Source: Pseudochelatococcus contaminans
GTDB taxonomy: Bacteria; Pseudomonadota; Alphaproteobacteria; Rhizobiales; Beijerinckiaceae
Assembly: GCF_014195635.1 (NCBI RefSeq)
Contig: NZ_JACICC010000003.1
Span: forward strand, 372,001 to 436,000
Length of the DNA stretch: 64,000 nucleotides
Direction of reading: 5' to 3'
The translations under genes and the position numbers were made by a program. The notes under the pieces are model-generated. The model worked only from the letters and a program-made list of their open reading frames with translations. It did no database searches and was not told where the DNA came from. This document shows, piece by piece, positions 23,804-33,443 of this stretch; position 1 is the stretch's first letter; each line of letters starts with the position of its first letter.

Positions 23804-24418
23804 ATGTCGAACGATCATCGAAAAGAGCAGGAAATTCACTATCACTACCACTTTTATGGTGTGAATCCCCAGCAGATATTCGGTCCTGGCGCACAGGCCT
23901 CCGGAAATCCGGCTCAGCCCGCCGATCCTGCGCAGGCTGGCGTCCAGGGTAATCCGGGTGGCTTTGCCCCTCAGGGACCGGCTGGCGGCAACCCCTTCGG
24001 AGCGTCGGGAGCGCCCTTCGGCGTTCCTCCAGGCGCAGCTCCGCAACAGCCGTTTCAGGCCGGTGCTCCCCAGCCGAATGCGCATCAGCACCCCACGGCG
24101 GACTCCTTCATCAAGGGTCTTCTCGTCGGCGGCGGCGCGGCTTATCTGCTGACGAACGAAACGGCCCAGCGCACGATCCTGCGCACGGCCGTACAGCTCT
24201 GGAGCGTGGTGCAGGGCGGTTTCGAGGAACTGAAGGAGCGTCTTCACGACGCCGAGGCGGAAGTGGCTGCGGCCGATGAATCCGCCGATATCGCCGACGA
24301 CGTGCAGGCGGCGGCTGAAGAGGCGCAGGAAACTCTGTCCGAAGGTGCCGACGCAGCCAGAGCGGCGGCCGATGGCGCTCGCGTGGATACGCCTCGTTTT
24401 CCTCGCACAGTGAGCTGA
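23804..24418 (+). CDS. His-rich, Pro/Gly-rich membrane-anchored protein of the ferrosome-like operon
   Basis: The 204-residue protein starts with a metal-binding-looking segment EIHYHYHFYGVNPQQ. Next come about 70 residues of low-complexity Pro/Gly/Gln/Ala. One hydrophobic segment follows (FIKGLLVGGGAAYLLTNETAQRTIL), then a long acidic Ala-rich helix (EELKERLHDAEAEVAAADESADIADD) that should form a coiled coil. The stop codon is 6 bp before the ATPase ATG, so the two genes are almost certainly co-translated. No named family recognised. A metal-organising or scaffold role next to a P1B-type ATPase is inferred. Confidence 0.75.
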   Translation: MSNDHRKEQEIHYHYHFYGVNPQQIFGPGAQASGNPAQPADPAQAGVQGNPGGFAPQGPAGGNPFGASGAPFGVPPGAAPQQPFQAGAPQPNAHQHPTADSFIKGLLVGGGAAYLLTNETAQRTILRTAVQLWSVVQGGFEELKERLHDAEAEVAAADESADIADDVQAAAEEAQETLSEGADAARAAADGARVDTPRFPRTVS

Positions 24419-24424
24419 TTGGCC

Positions 24425-26482
24425 ATGCCGCGTATCGTCCATGAATTGCCGAACCGGCTCAGGCTGAGGTTCGGTCCCGCCGATGCGCGGCTTGAGAGAG
24501 CTGCGGGTGCGGTGCGTGATCTTGCCGGGGTTGCGGGCGTGCGCCTCAATCCCGGCGCGCGGACGCTGGTCGTGCAATATGATGGCGACCCTGCGACACG
24601 GGCGCGCGTCCTCGCGGACGCCGCCAACCCGCCCGAAAGAGCCTATCCGCTGATCGATGTGGATGGCACCGAGGGTGCTGAACTGGCGCTCGCCGGCGCC
24701 GCGGTTATCGCCTCGCTCGTGCTGCCGCGGCAGGCCGCCGGGGTCGTGACTGTCGCCAACATTGCCGGCACAGTCCTCAGCGGTGTGCATGCGGCGCTGA
24801 CGTCGGGCCTCAAGGTCGAGGTGCTCGATGCGTTGGCAGTCGGGCTGCCGACATTGCGCGGACGTTTCGCCACGGCAAATTTTGCCCGCTTCCTCGTGGA
24901 GCTGGCAAACTACATTGAATCCACAACGGTCGAGCGCTCCGACGCTCTGCTGCGGAGCCTGTTGCATCGCAAGCCTGACGACGTTTGGGTGGAAGGGCCG
25001 GGCGGGCAGCTCATCCGCACGCCGTTCAACGATCTCAAGGGCGGAGAGCACATTGCCGTCGGTCTCGGCGAGACCGTGCCGGTTGATGGCGTGGTTGTGT
25101 CTGGCGATGCGTATGTCGACCAGTCCGCCGTCACCGGGGAAAGCCTGCCAATTCCGCGCGCGCCGGGCGGGGAAGTGCTCGCCGGCAGCATCGTCACGGA
25201 CGGGCGGCTGGTGGTGCGGGCTGATCGCATCGGCGAGGCCACGGCAACCGGGCGGATCACGCGCTATATTCAGGATGCTCTGGAGCAGCCCGCCGAAATT
25301 CAGTCGATGTCCGACGCTCTTGCCGACAAGCGCGTGGGTATCACGCTGGCATCCGCGGCGGGCGTCTTCGCTTTGACGCGTGATTGGCGGCGTATCGAGT
25401 CGGTTTTCATGGTGGATTATTCCTGCACCGTGAAGCTGGGCACGCCCATCGTGCTGAAAACAGCCATGTATAATGCCGCGAAGAATGGTTGCCTTGTGAA
25501 GAGCGGCCAGACTATCGAGAATCTGGCCAATATCGATACTGTCATTTTCGATAAAACCGGCACGTTGACTCACAATACCTTGCAGGTCACGGATGTCGTG
25601 CCGCTGGCCGACGGCCTCACCGAAGAGCAGGCGGTTGCGATCGTTGCGTCGCTTGGTGAGCACACGACGCATCCCATCGCCCGCGCCGTGGTGCAACTGG
25701 CGAGAACGCAGAAGCTCGCTCATGTCGACCACGAGGAAGTCAACTTCATCGTCGGGCACGGCGTCGAAGGTGTGATCGACGGCGATACCATTCGCTTCGG
25801 AAGCCGCCATTATCTGGAAGATGACGAGCACGTCTCGTTCGCCCGCCAGCGGAAACTGGTGGAAACCTTCCAGGCAGAGGGCAAATCGCTTCTTTACGTG
25901 GCGCGCAACAACCGGCCGCTGGCGGTGTTCGCTCTGCGCGACCGGCTGCGGAACGAAGCCTATGATACCGTGCAGCGCTTGCGGGACATCGGCATCGAGC
26001 GCTGCGTGATGATTACCGGCGATCACCGCGCCAAGGCGCTTGCCTTCGGCGAGGCGCTCGGGTTGGATGAGGTGCATTACGAGCAGCAGCCGGAAGACAA
26101 GGCCGTAATCGTTGCGCGGCTGAAAGCTGAAGGGCGGCGGATCGCCTACGTTGGTGACGGCGTTAACGATGGCCCGGCGCTGATGACGGCTGATGTCGGT
26201 ATCGCCATGCCGCGTGCCGCCGATATCGCCCGCGCGACGGCTGACATCATTCTGCTTGATGACAAGCTGGAGTCGCTCGTCACTGTGATCGACATTTCGC
26301 AGCGCGCGATGAAGCTCGTCGACTCCAACTTCAAGGTGGCCGTAGGCGCGAATTCCGCCATTCTCGCGGGTGCGGTGACCGGGGTGCTGCCCTCCATTGC
26401 CACGGCGGCGCTGCATAACGGCACGACTATCGGCGTTCTGGCGCGCTCGCTGCTGGCAAACCGCAGCCATCCGTCACACTAA
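24425..26482 (+). CDS. P1B-type (P1B-6-like) metal-transporting ATPase, FezB-like
   Basis: The 685-residue ATPase has all core motifs: SAVTGES (A domain), FDKTGTLT with phosphorylated Asp376, HP in EHTTHPIA, MITGDH and GDGVNDGPAL. The N-terminus (residues 3-65) is an HMA-like domain without CxxC; instead it reads HELPNRLRLR. The metal-site helix has DYSCTVKLGTP in place of the CPC motif of copper pumps. These two features match P1B-6-type ATPases such as FezB of ferrosome loci. It is short for a P1B pump. Start is ATG 24425; TTG 24419 is an alternative directly after the previous stop. Substrate, probably iron, is inferred. Confidence 0.85.
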   Translation: MPRIVHELPNRLRLRFGPADARLERAAGAVRDLAGVAGVRLNPGARTLVVQYDGDPATRARVLADAANPPERAYPLIDVDGTEGAELALAGAAVIASLVLPRQAAGVVTVANIAGTVLSGVHAALTSGLKVEVLDALAVGLPTLRGRFATANFARFLVELANYIESTTVERSDALLRSLLHRKPDDVWVEGPGGQLIRTPFNDLKGGEHIAVGLGETVPVDGVVVSGDAYVDQSAVTGESLPIPRAPGGEVLAGSIVTDGRLVVRADRIGEATATGRITRYIQDALEQPAEIQSMSDALADKRVGITLASAAGVFALTRDWRRIESVFMVDYSCTVKLGTPIVLKTAMYNAAKNGCLVKSGQTIENLANIDTVIFDKTGTLTHNTLQVTDVVPLADGLTEEQAVAIVASLGEHTTHPIARAVVQLARTQKLAHVDHEEVNFIVGHGVEGVIDGDTIRFGSRHYLEDDEHVSFARQRKLVETFQAEGKSLLYVARNNRPLAVFALRDRLRNEAYDTVQRLRDIGIERCVMITGDHRAKALAFGEALGLDEVHYEQQPEDKAVIVARLKAEGRRIAYVGDGVNDGPALMTADVGIAMPRAADIARATADIILLDDKLESLVTVIDISQRAMKLVDSNFKVAVGANSAILAGAVTGVLPSIATAALHNGTTIGVLARSLLANRSHPSH

Positions 26483-26520
26483 AGCAGGTCGCGTTCAAGT
26501 CGATTTATCGCCCTGAACGC
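26480..26520 (+). repeat. Interspersed palindromic-type repeat, copy 2
   Basis: This 41-bp segment starts at the TAA stop of the ATPase gene and has inverted ends GCGTTCA/TGAACGC. It matches the copy at 23675 at 32 of 41 positions. Confidence 0.65.
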
Positions 26521-26822
26521 GCCTCGTCATGGAATCGGAGTTTTCCGACTGAATTCCGATTCCACGCGAGCCGGGCGTACTCCCTTCGTTACTGAATCTG
26601 CGCTGTTGCCTGCAACGAAGTGGATGCGTATAAGCTGGATACATATTGCGAGCCTGAATGAAATATCCACTAAGGCGCAGATCCGCAAAGCAATTTGCCT
26701 GCGAGGTGGCATTGGACATTCATGTTTCGGCTTCATTGTTTGCCGGACTGTTCCCAGGGGAGGGGATCGGTGAACCTTCCTGTGTCGCCCATCATCGGGA
26801 TATCTCTTCTGGTTCGGATAAG
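26483..26822. other. Intergenic region after the P1B ATPase
   Basis: No gene is supported. Besides repeat copy 2 it contains a second inverted repeat TGGAATCGG/CCGATTCCA (26530-26538 and 26556-26564). The adjoining palindromes may be parts of one larger intergenic repeat and could act as a terminator for the ATPase operon. Confidence 0.5.
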
Positions 26823-27155
26823 ATGAAGAAAGAAAAGATCTACGACTTCGCAATCGATAATCCGCTGACCGACGACAGGCGCAAAATCATCGAGGCGCAT
26901 ATCAAGAAAGCGGCGCAAAGCTCCGGCATGCCGCTGCGGTTCGGTTGGGCACAGGAAGATGCGCGCGATCTGCGCATTGCTGTCGGGCCGGTGGAAATCG
27001 AAGTGCGCTTCCATGCCGAAAAGGCAGAGCTGTTCGCCGCCGCTCCGATATGGGCACGGATGCTGTTCACGGATGCCAAGAAAGTCGAGCTCAAGACAAT
27101 GATTGAGAAAGTCATCGTCGCTTCCGGTCTGCGCGGCCCGGTCGAAACGGCTTGA
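26823..27155 (+). CDS. Small hypothetical cytoplasmic protein
   Basis: The 110-residue protein (MKKEKIYDFAIDNPLTDDRRKIIEAHIKKAAQ...) has a charged helix, then strands (LRIAVGPVEIEVRFHAEKAELFAAAP) and a C-terminal helix (DAKKVELKTMIEKVIVASGL). The order resembles polyhydroxyalkanoate-system small proteins (PF09650-like), but the resemblance is only in size and layout. It follows the ferrosome-like operon at 340 bp and converges on dld. Function unknown. Confidence 0.65.
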   Translation: MKKEKIYDFAIDNPLTDDRRKIIEAHIKKAAQSSGMPLRFGWAQEDARDLRIAVGPVEIEVRFHAEKAELFAAAPIWARMLFTDAKKVELKTMIEKVIVASGLRGPVETA

Positions 27156-27171
27156 TTGCATTCAACGCAAG

Positions 27172-27203
27172 CTGCACCGGGCCATTGCTGTATTCCGGTG
27201 CAG
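27172..27203 (+). terminator. Convergent terminator before dld
   Basis: CTGCACCGG/CCGGTGCAG (27172-27180 and 27195-27203), a perfect 9-bp stem with a 14-nt loop between two converging genes. Confidence 0.6.
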
Positions 27204-27268
27204 TCTTCCTGCGGTTCACAGTGATGCGCATTTCCCGATCGGATCATTCCATCTGACCGGGAGACGTT

Positions 27269-28999
27269 TCATGCGCCGGTCTTGGCGCGTGGCTCTGCTT
27301 CCTCTACCCAGCAATAGAACTTCGATGTATGGCCGATGCCGGGGTTGAAGATGTTCTGCGGGTCGATGTTGCGGTAGAACTGCTTCAGGGCTGGTTTTGC
27401 GTAATAAAGATGCCCGACATTGTGTTCTGCCGGATATTCCGCGCCGCGCTCATCAAGCAATTTCCACATCGCATGTTCTATAGCAATCGGATCATTGCCC
27501 TTCTTGACGATGTAGTCTTGATGGAAGACGTGGCAGAAGAAGTGCCCGTAGTATAGTTTGTTGATGAGCTTGCCCTCGATATCGGCGGGCAGACGCTCGA
27601 ACCAGTCATCGTCGTTACGGCGCAAGGCGATATCAAGCGCAACGATGTCCTCGACAGTGCTCTTGTGCGTATCACGATAGCGGATTGCTGCACTCGCGAC
27701 GGCGAAGCGATGCAGGAAGGCTTTGCGGCCTTCCTCTGCGTCGCATTCGAAGTAATCGCCGTCGTGCGTGGCGAAGTAGGTCTTCAGGAATTCGCGCGTC
27801 TCGTCCACGCTGTCGATGGATACGCGCACGAGCAGGTGATGCTCGTATAGCGAGCGGAAGTCCTTGATCCGTTTCGGCAAATGGCTTGGCAGAATTGAGA
27901 CCACCGCCTGAAGCACGTGGTCCGTGACGCCCTTCAGGCCGATACCCTCGAAAAAGGCGTCCACGCGGCTTTTAAGAGCGAAGGCCTTAGGCACATATTC
28001 CGTGCCGAGCTTGTCGATGAGCAGGAACGTATCCTTGCCGTGACTTTCGCCGATGTCGAATGCATCCCGGTGGATATACTCGCCCGCGATGGGCAATTGC
28101 GCGAAGGCGGTCAGCATATGCCGGCGCACGGCGGTCAGGCTGGCTGTGTCGTTGGCACCGATGTAGAAAACCTGGCTCTTCTCGGCCGGGAAAGTGTCCA
28201 GCCGCACGGCGAACAGCACCAGCTTGCCGGCCGAGCCGGACGCCTCGAACAGCCGCCCCGGATCGGCGTTGAAGCGCGCCGGGGTATCTGCATCGACCTG
28301 CCGCACGTGCTCGCCATAGTTCTGGTCCGAGGCCGCAAGGCGTTCATCGTGAATGACGTCCGTTGGCGTATAGCGGCGCTTTTCCAGCCGATCGAGGATG
28401 TCTTCCGGGTCGTTACCGAGCTGGACGCCCAGATGATTGACGAGGCGCAGCACGCCGTCCTCGCCGACCTGTCCGTAAAGCGCAAGCTGGGTGAAGGCCG
28501 GTCCGCGACGGACCAGCGCGCCGCCCGAGTTGTTGCACACTCCCCCTAAAACCGACGCACCGATGCAGGACGAGCCGATAACCGAATGCGGTTCGCGGCC
28601 GAGCGGCTTGAGCGTTTTTTCCAGGTTGTCGAGTGTCGCGCCCGGCAGGCAGATCACCTGCCGACCGTCATCGATGACCTGGATGCCGTTGAGCCTGCGC
28701 GTGCTGATGAGCACGATCTCGCGGTCATAGGCATTGCCGTCCGGTGTCGAGCCGCCCGTGAGGCCGGTATTGGCGGCCTGCATCAGCACGATCTTGCCGG
28801 CCGCGACGGCCGCCTGCACCACGCGCCACTGCTCGACGAGCGTGCCGGGCTGGACGACGGCGAGCACCTCGCCGTCACCGAAACGGTAGCCCTTGCGGAA
28901 GCGGCGCGTCTGTTTCGCATCCGTCAGGACGTGAGCGTCGCCGACGATCTTGCGGAATGCGCCGACGAGATTGTCATTGGTGGGGGAGGGCGTGTTCAT
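27269..28999 (-). CDS. dld: Quinone-dependent D-lactate dehydrogenase
   Basis: The 576-residue protein matches the Dld flavoenzyme: an FAD-binding part with [21 protein letters not shown] and [23 protein letters not shown], then the membrane-binding and cap domains ([33 protein letters not shown]). The C-terminus has [17 protein letters not shown] and [16 protein letters not shown]. It oxidises D-lactate to pyruvate and passes electrons to quinone at the inner membrane. It overlaps lldD by 4 bp, so both lactate isomers are handled by one transcript with lldR upstream. Confidence 0.95.
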   Translation of the reverse strand: MNTPSPTNDNLVGAFRKIVGDAHVLTDAKQTRRFRKGYRFGDGEVLAVVQPGTLVEQWRVVQAAVAAGKIVLMQAANTGLTGGSTPDGNAYDREIVLISTRRLNGIQVIDDGRQVICLPGATLDNLEKTLKPLGREPHSVIGSSCIGASVLGGVCNNSGGALVRRGPAFTQLALYGQVGEDGVLRLVNHLGVQLGNDPEDILDRLEKRRYTPTDVIHDERLAASDQNYGEHVRQVDADTPARFNADPGRLFEASGSAGKLVLFAVRLDTFPAEKSQVFYIGANDTASLTAVRRHMLTAFAQLPIAGEYIHRDAFDIGESHGKDTFLLIDKLGTEYVPKAFALKSRVDAFFEGIGLKGVTDHVLQAVVSILPSHLPKRIKDFRSLYEHHLLVRVSIDSVDETREFLKTYFATHDGDYFECDAEEGRKAFLHRFAVASAAIRYRDTHKSTVEDIVALDIALRRNDDDWFERLPADIEGKLINKLYYGHFFCHVFHQDYIVKKGNDPIAIEHAMWKLLDERGAEYPAEHNVGHLYYAKPALKQFYRNIDPQNIFNPGIGHTSKFYCWVEEAEPRAKTGA

Positions 29000-30177
29000 C
29001 CGACGTGTTTCACTTCCGAAGCCAGATATTCTGCTGCGTGAGAATCGATTGCCAGCGAATCCCGCGTCAGCTCGTTGACGGATTTCGCGCCGGTGAGCGT
29101 CATGGCAACCCGCATTTCCTTTTCGAACAGGTCCAGCAGGTTGGCGACGCCCGCCTCGCCGGCCGCGGCCAGCGCATAGACGAACGCGCGCCCGATCAGC
29201 ACTGCATCGGCGCCAAGTGCGATCATGCGCACGACATCGAGGCCGGTGCGGATGCCGCTGTCGACGAGGATCTTGAGATCGCCCTTGACCGCGTCGGCAA
29301 TCGGCGGCAGCGCGCGCACCGAGGACAGCACACCATCGAGCTGGCGGCCGCCGTGGTTGGAAACGACGATGCCGTCCGCGCCGAAGGATACCGCGTCTCT
29401 TGCGTCAGCCGGGTCGAGAATCCCCTTGATGACGATCGGTCCCTTCCAGAAGTCGCGAATCCACTCCAGATCCTTCCACGAGATAGAGGGATCGAAGTTT
29501 GCGCCAAGCCAGCCGATGTAATCCTTGAGGCCGGTGGCCTTGCCCAGATAGCGCGACACGTTGCCAAGATCGTGCGGCTTGCCGTTGATGCCCACATCCC
29601 ACGCCCATTCCGGATGGGTGACGGCCTGCAGAATACGGCGGAACTCGGCGTTGGGGCCGCTCATGCCGGAGTGGGCGTCGCGGTAGCGCGCGCCGGGCAC
29701 GGGCATGTCCACGGTGAAGACCAGGGTCTTGACACCTGCGGCCTGTGCCCGCTCCAGCGCATTCTTCATGAAGCCCCGGTCGCGCAGCACATAAAGCTGG
29801 AACCAGATCGGCCGGTCGATAGCCGGGGCAACTTCCTCGATGGGGCAGACGGACACCGTGGAAAGCGTGAAGGGAATGCCCTTGCGCGCCGCAGCCTTGG
29901 CCGCCTGCACCTCGCCGCGCCGGGCATACATGCCGGTGAGGCCAACGGGCGCGAGAATGACGGGCAGATCGAGCTTTTCGCCCCAAAGCTCCGTACCCAG
30001 CGTGAGGTCGGACATGTTGCGCAGCACCCGCTGGCGCAGGGCAATATCGGCGAGGTCGCTGACATTGCGCCGCAACGTGTGTTCCGCATAGGCGCCGCCG
30101 TCGATGTAGTGGAACAGGAACGGCGGCAGCTTGCGGCGGGCGGCTTCGCGATAGTCTGTCGAGGCGGAGATGATCAT
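28996..30177 (-). CDS. lldD: L-lactate dehydrogenase (FMN, quinone-linked)
   Basis: The 393-residue protein is an FMN-dependent alpha-hydroxyacid dehydrogenase: [50 protein letters not shown], the FMN-contacting IVIKGI and the catalytic His in [13 protein letters not shown]. The later stretch [27 protein letters not shown] is the phosphate-binding part. It converts L-lactate to pyruvate at the inner membrane. It lies 5 bp after lldR and overlaps dld, so the order is lldR-lldD-dld. Confidence 0.95.
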   Translation of the reverse strand: MIISASTDYREAARRKLPPFLFHYIDGGAYAEHTLRRNVSDLADIALRQRVLRNMSDLTLGTELWGEKLDLPVILAPVGLTGMYARRGEVQAAKAAARKGIPFTLSTVSVCPIEEVAPAIDRPIWFQLYVLRDRGFMKNALERAQAAGVKTLVFTVDMPVPGARYRDAHSGMSGPNAEFRRILQAVTHPEWAWDVGINGKPHDLGNVSRYLGKATGLKDYIGWLGANFDPSISWKDLEWIRDFWKGPIVIKGILDPADARDAVSFGADGIVVSNHGGRQLDGVLSSVRALPPIADAVKGDLKILVDSGIRTGLDVVRMIALGADAVLIGRAFVYALAAAGEAGVANLLDLFEKEMRVAMTLTGAKSVNELTRDSLAIDSHAAEYLASEVKHVG

Positions 30178-30182
30178 GGCGT

Positions 30183-30959
30183 CTACACTTTTTCCGATGG
30201 CAGACGAAGTGAGCGTGCCTTGCGGGCCTCATCCTCGTCTATGGTTTTCAGAGAGGTATGCACGAAATCGATGTGGACATGGGCCGCATGCCGGGCGCGC
30301 TCGGGGTCGCCGGCGATAATCGCTTCCATCAACTCACGGTGCTGGGCAGACAGAGGCTCGAAGACCTTCGGCAAGGTGTAGAGCTTCTCTAGGTTCTGCG
30401 AAATGTTGGTCTGCAAAAGGGTGAAGAGGCCGCGCATGACCTGTAGCAGGACGAGATTATGCGACGCTTCGGCGATGGTCAGGTGGAACGTGGCATCGGC
30501 CCGGGCTTCGTCCATGGTGTTTTCGCTGCCGTGCAGCTCGATCATGGCGTCGAAACGCGCGCGCAGCCTGCGCTTGTCGTCATCCGTGGCACGCAGGGCC
30601 GCATGCCAGGCGCCGGCGCCTTCGAGGCCGTGGCGGATTTCCAGCACGTCGAACCTGTATTCCGGATTGACCATGAACAGCGATGCAAGCGGGTCGACGA
30701 TCACCTCTTCAGACCAGCTGTGCGGCACATCGCAAACATAGGTGCCGCCACCGGGACGGCTGACGAGGCGGCCACGGCTAGCCAATTTCTGGATCGCTTC
30801 ACGCAATGAGGAGCGGGAAATATCCAGCTCCTCCGCCAGCTTTCGTTCCGCCGGCAGCCGATCACCCGGCAACAGGCCGCGGGCATTGATCATGATCTCA
30901 AGCTGTTGAGCGATATGATCGGACAGGCGCATAGGTTTCATCGCGATGTTTACCGGCAT
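30183..30959 (-). CDS. lldR: GntR/FadR-family lactate regulator
   Basis: The 258-residue protein has an N-terminal winged helix ([35 protein letters not shown] followed by RPGGGTYV) and a C-terminal FCD ligand domain with metal-ligand-like residues ([19 protein letters not shown] and [26 protein letters not shown]). LldR-type regulators bind lactate and release TGGT-N3-ACCA-like operators. A copy of this operator lies 11 bp before the start, and two more sit upstream of lldP. It is the first gene of lldR-lldD-dld. Confidence 0.92.
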   Translation of the reverse strand: MPVNIAMKPMRLSDHIAQQLEIMINARGLLPGDRLPAERKLAEELDISRSSLREAIQKLASRGRLVSRPGGGTYVCDVPHSWSEEVIVDPLASLFMVNPEYRFDVLEIRHGLEGAGAWHAALRATDDDKRRLRARFDAMIELHGSENTMDEARADATFHLTIAEASHNLVLLQVMRGLFTLLQTNISQNLEKLYTLPKVFEPLSAQHRELMEAIIAGDPERARHAAHVHIDFVHTSLKTIDEDEARKARSLRLPSEKV

Positions 30960-30969
30960 TCCGTGGTTA

Positions 30970-30982
30970 TTGGTCTGACCGG
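30970..30982 (-). promoter_or_regulatory. LldR-type operator upstream of lldR
   Basis: TTGGTCTGACCGG on the + strand; the core GGTCTGACC (30972-30980) is the reverse complement of GGTCAGACC found twice before lldP. Its place just ahead of the lldR start suggests autoregulation. Confidence 0.65.
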
Positions 30983-31092
30983 AAGATGACGTCTCCGCTT
31001 CGGAAGGTCAACAGACAGATATTGCAGTGCGTGCGGCATTTCTCCGCAGCGGTGCCGCCGGCCATTTTCGGTCGCCGGCGTGATGCATCCGG

Positions 31093-31120
31093 GCGATGCG
31101 GCATTTGTATGCCGCATCGC
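31093..31120 (-). terminator. Hairpin terminator after lldP
   Basis: A perfect 12-bp stem GCGATGCGGCAT/ATGCCGCATCGC with a 4-nt loop lies 8 bp after the lldP stop. There is no T-run, so termination strength is uncertain. Confidence 0.6.
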
Positions 31121-31128
31121 TTGTTGGA

Positions 31129-32814
31129 TCAGGGCAGCATCCACGTCAGGACATAGGCCTGGAGCGTGGTGAGGATGCCGATCAGCACCGTGAAGAACAG
31201 GCTGTGCTTCAGGGTGAAGCGGAACAGGTCGGATTCGCGTCCGGCCAGACCAACCGCCGCGCAGGCGATGGCGATGGACTGGGGCGAGATCATCTTGCCG
31301 GTCACGCCGCCCGTGGTATTGGCCGCGACGAGCAGCACGTCCGATACGCCGATCTGCTGTGCCGTTGTCGCCTGCAAAGCGCCGAAGAGCGCGTTGGACG
31401 AGGTGTCCGAGCCGGTGAGGAACACACCAAGCCATCCGAGGAAGGGCGAGAAGAACGTGAACGCCTTGCCCGTATGCGCCAGGGCCAGCGCCAGCGTGGC
31501 GGACAGGCCGGAGTAATTGGCGATGAACGCGAAGGCCAGCACCATGCCGATGGCATAGATCGGCGTCTTCAACTCGCTGACTGTCTCGGTGAAAGTGCTG
31601 ACAGTGTCGGAGGGGCGCTGGCGCAGGTAGAGCGCCGACAGCAGGGCCGCGATGAAGATCGCCGTGCCCGTGGCCGAGAACCAGTTGAACTGATAGACGG
31701 CGTCATAAAGCGTGGGCTGCGGAACGATCGGCGGCACCTTCTCCACGAGACGGTGCAGGAACGGAACCTCGATCTTGATCACCCAGCTTTCCAGCGCGCC
31801 GCCAGCAGCGAACAGGCGCTTGAAGGGCTGAATGCTCCAGATGGTCACCATCGCCGTCAGGATCAGAAACGGCGACCATGCCTTCAACACCTGTCCGGCG
31901 GTGTGATGGGTCTTAACCTTGACCTTGTCCGCGTTGACATTCGCCTTTTCTTCGGCGCTCAGCTCGAAGCGGAAGATGTGCTTGGGCTGCCACACCTTGA
32001 GGAACAGCGTCAGGCAGACCAGCGAGGCGATGGCGGAGGTGATGTCCGGCAGCTCCGGCCCGACATAGTTCGAGGTCAGGAACTGGACGATGGCGAAGGA
32101 ACCGCCGCCAACGATCACTGCCGGCCACGTTTCACGCACGCCGCGCCAGCCGTCCATGATCGCCATGATCCAGAACAGCACGATGATGGTGAGGAACGGC
32201 AGCTGCCGGCCGGCGACCTGACCGATCTCGAAGGGGTCGAGGCCAGTCACCTGTCCGGCGACGATGATCGGGATACCCATGGCGCCAAAGGCCACCGGGG
32301 CCGTGTTGGCGATGAGGCACAACCCGGCGGCATACAGCGGCTTGAAGCCAAGCCCGACAAGCAATGCAGCCGTGATGGCCACTGGCGCGCCGAAGCCGGC
32401 CGCGCCTTCAAGGAACGCACCGAAGGCAAAGCCGACGAGCAGCATCTGCAGGCGTTGATCTTCAGTAATGGACAGGATCGACGTGCGGATGATGTCGAAC
32501 TGTCCTGTCTTGACTGAAATCTTGTACAGGAAGACGGCCGCGACGATGATCCACGCGATTGGCCACAGGCCATAGAAAAAGCCGTATACGGCGGATGCCA
32601 GAGCCCGGTCTACGGGCATGCCGTAGAACAGGATCGCAACCAGCAGCGACAGGATAACGGTAATCGTGCCGGCAACGTAGCCCTTGAGGCGCAATACCGT
32701 CAGCGCGAGGAAGAAGAAGGCGATGGGAATAAGCGCGACAAGGCTTGAAAGCCAGATATTGCCTGCAGGATCGTATATTTGTGGCCATACTTGCATGGTG
32801 GGAGGGCTCCACAT
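31129..32814 (-). CDS. lldP: L-lactate permease
   Basis: The 561-residue, many-spanning membrane protein fits the LctP/LldP family: [80 protein letters not shown] and [17 protein letters not shown], with the C-terminal [14 protein letters not shown] and [15 protein letters not shown]. It imports lactate by proton symport. An ATG at 32796 (18 bp inside) has GGAG upstream and may be the true start. Two LldR-type operators lie 300-400 bp upstream. Confidence 0.95.
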   Translation of the reverse strand: MWSPPTMQVWPQIYDPAGNIWLSSLVALIPIAFFFLALTVLRLKGYVAGTITVILSLLVAILFYGMPVDRALASAVYGFFYGLWPIAWIIVAAVFLYKISVKTGQFDIIRTSILSITEDQRLQMLLVGFAFGAFLEGAAGFGAPVAITAALLVGLGFKPLYAAGLCLIANTAPVAFGAMGIPIIVAGQVTGLDPFEIGQVAGRQLPFLTIIVLFWIMAIMDGWRGVRETWPAVIVGGGSFAIVQFLTSNYVGPELPDITSAIASLVCLTLFLKVWQPKHIFRFELSAEEKANVNADKVKVKTHHTAGQVLKAWSPFLILTAMVTIWSIQPFKRLFAAGGALESWVIKIEVPFLHRLVEKVPPIVPQPTLYDAVYQFNWFSATGTAIFIAALLSALYLRQRPSDTVSTFTETVSELKTPIYAIGMVLAFAFIANYSGLSATLALALAHTGKAFTFFSPFLGWLGVFLTGSDTSSNALFGALQATTAQQIGVSDVLLVAANTTGGVTGKMISPQSIAIACAAVGLAGRESDLFRFTLKHSLFFTVLIGILTTLQAYVLTWMLP

Positions 32815-33112
32815 GATCGAGACGACTTCAGAACAGCGGCAGGCTCTTGTGCCGCGCTGTCAGGGGCGGGCTGGATAGCAGGGAATGTTCGGTCCGACCG
32901 GAGGCGGGACGCGGAGTCGATCAGTTCCTCGTCCAGCCGTCGCCGGCAGATCTGTGCGACACGTCGCGATCTGCGGGGGCTGGCATGCAAGCTATTGCTT
33001 TGAAGTATTTGATATCTTTTAGCGCTGCGATCCGGCAGGACCGGCGCGCATGTTGTTTGCACTTCATCGGTTCTATCTCCTCCTACGGACTCTATTTTTA
33101 ACTTTTCTACAA

Positions 33113-33126
33113 CGGTCAGACCAAAA
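33113..33126 (-). promoter_or_regulatory. LldR-type operator 1 of lldP
   Basis: CGGTCAGACCAAAA, containing the inverted repeat GGT-CAG-ACC. It is identical over 14 bp to the copy at 33209. Confidence 0.65.
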
Positions 33127-33208
33127 GACCGATTGGTGCGACATAACGCCCAAAGCATGCCGCAAGTCAAGATGTCGCATGGTCGAAGATCATAAAAAAA
33201 CAGACGAG

Positions 33209-33222
33209 CGGTCAGACCAAAA
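33209..33222 (-). promoter_or_regulatory. LldR-type operator 2 of lldP
   Basis: CGGTCAGACCAAAA again, 96 bp from operator 1, about nine helical turns. Paired spacing of this kind would allow DNA looping by a dimeric GntR regulator, as in E. coli lld; looping here is inferred. Confidence 0.65.
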
Positions 33223-33363
33223 TGGGGGCGGGCTTGACTGATCGAAAAGCAGGCGCATGGAGGTCTGCATTGCACGCTTTGTCCGCTCTGCTTATGGCGG
33301 CACAGTCCTGATATTTATAGAAAAGCTGTCGACATGTAACAAATAACAATATTGATAAGTAAG

Positions 33364-33381
33364 TCGTCATTGTTATGTCAC
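33364..33381 (+). promoter_or_regulatory. PHO-box-like direct repeat (distal)
   Basis: TCGTCAT-TGTT-ATGTCAC fits the PhoB box layout of two 7-mers (CTGTCAT) spaced by 4 bp, with 5 of 7 matches in each half. Confidence 0.4.
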
Positions 33382-33425
33382 CGTTTTTGAAGATCAGTAA
33401 AAAATATAAGCTTCGGCGTCATGTT

Positions 33426-33443
33426 ATGTCATTCCGGTGTCAT
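33426..33443 (+). promoter_or_regulatory. PHO-box-like direct repeat (proximal)
   Basis: ATGTCAT-TCCG-GTGTCAT has the exact 7-4-7 PhoB box layout with 6 of 7 matches in each half, 67 bp before the ATG of the phytase-like gene. Confidence 0.55.

Noticed and set aside
23753-26470. A 905-codon open frame on the minus strand
   Set aside because: It runs antisense to the P1B ATPase and the His-rich gene, both of which have clear family motifs; its translation is Arg/His-rich without any recognisable domain. It is a shadow of GC-rich coding sequence.
28957-30381. A 474-codon + strand frame over lldD
   Set aside because: Fully antisense to lldD, which has complete FMN-enzyme motifs; no domain visible in the + strand product.
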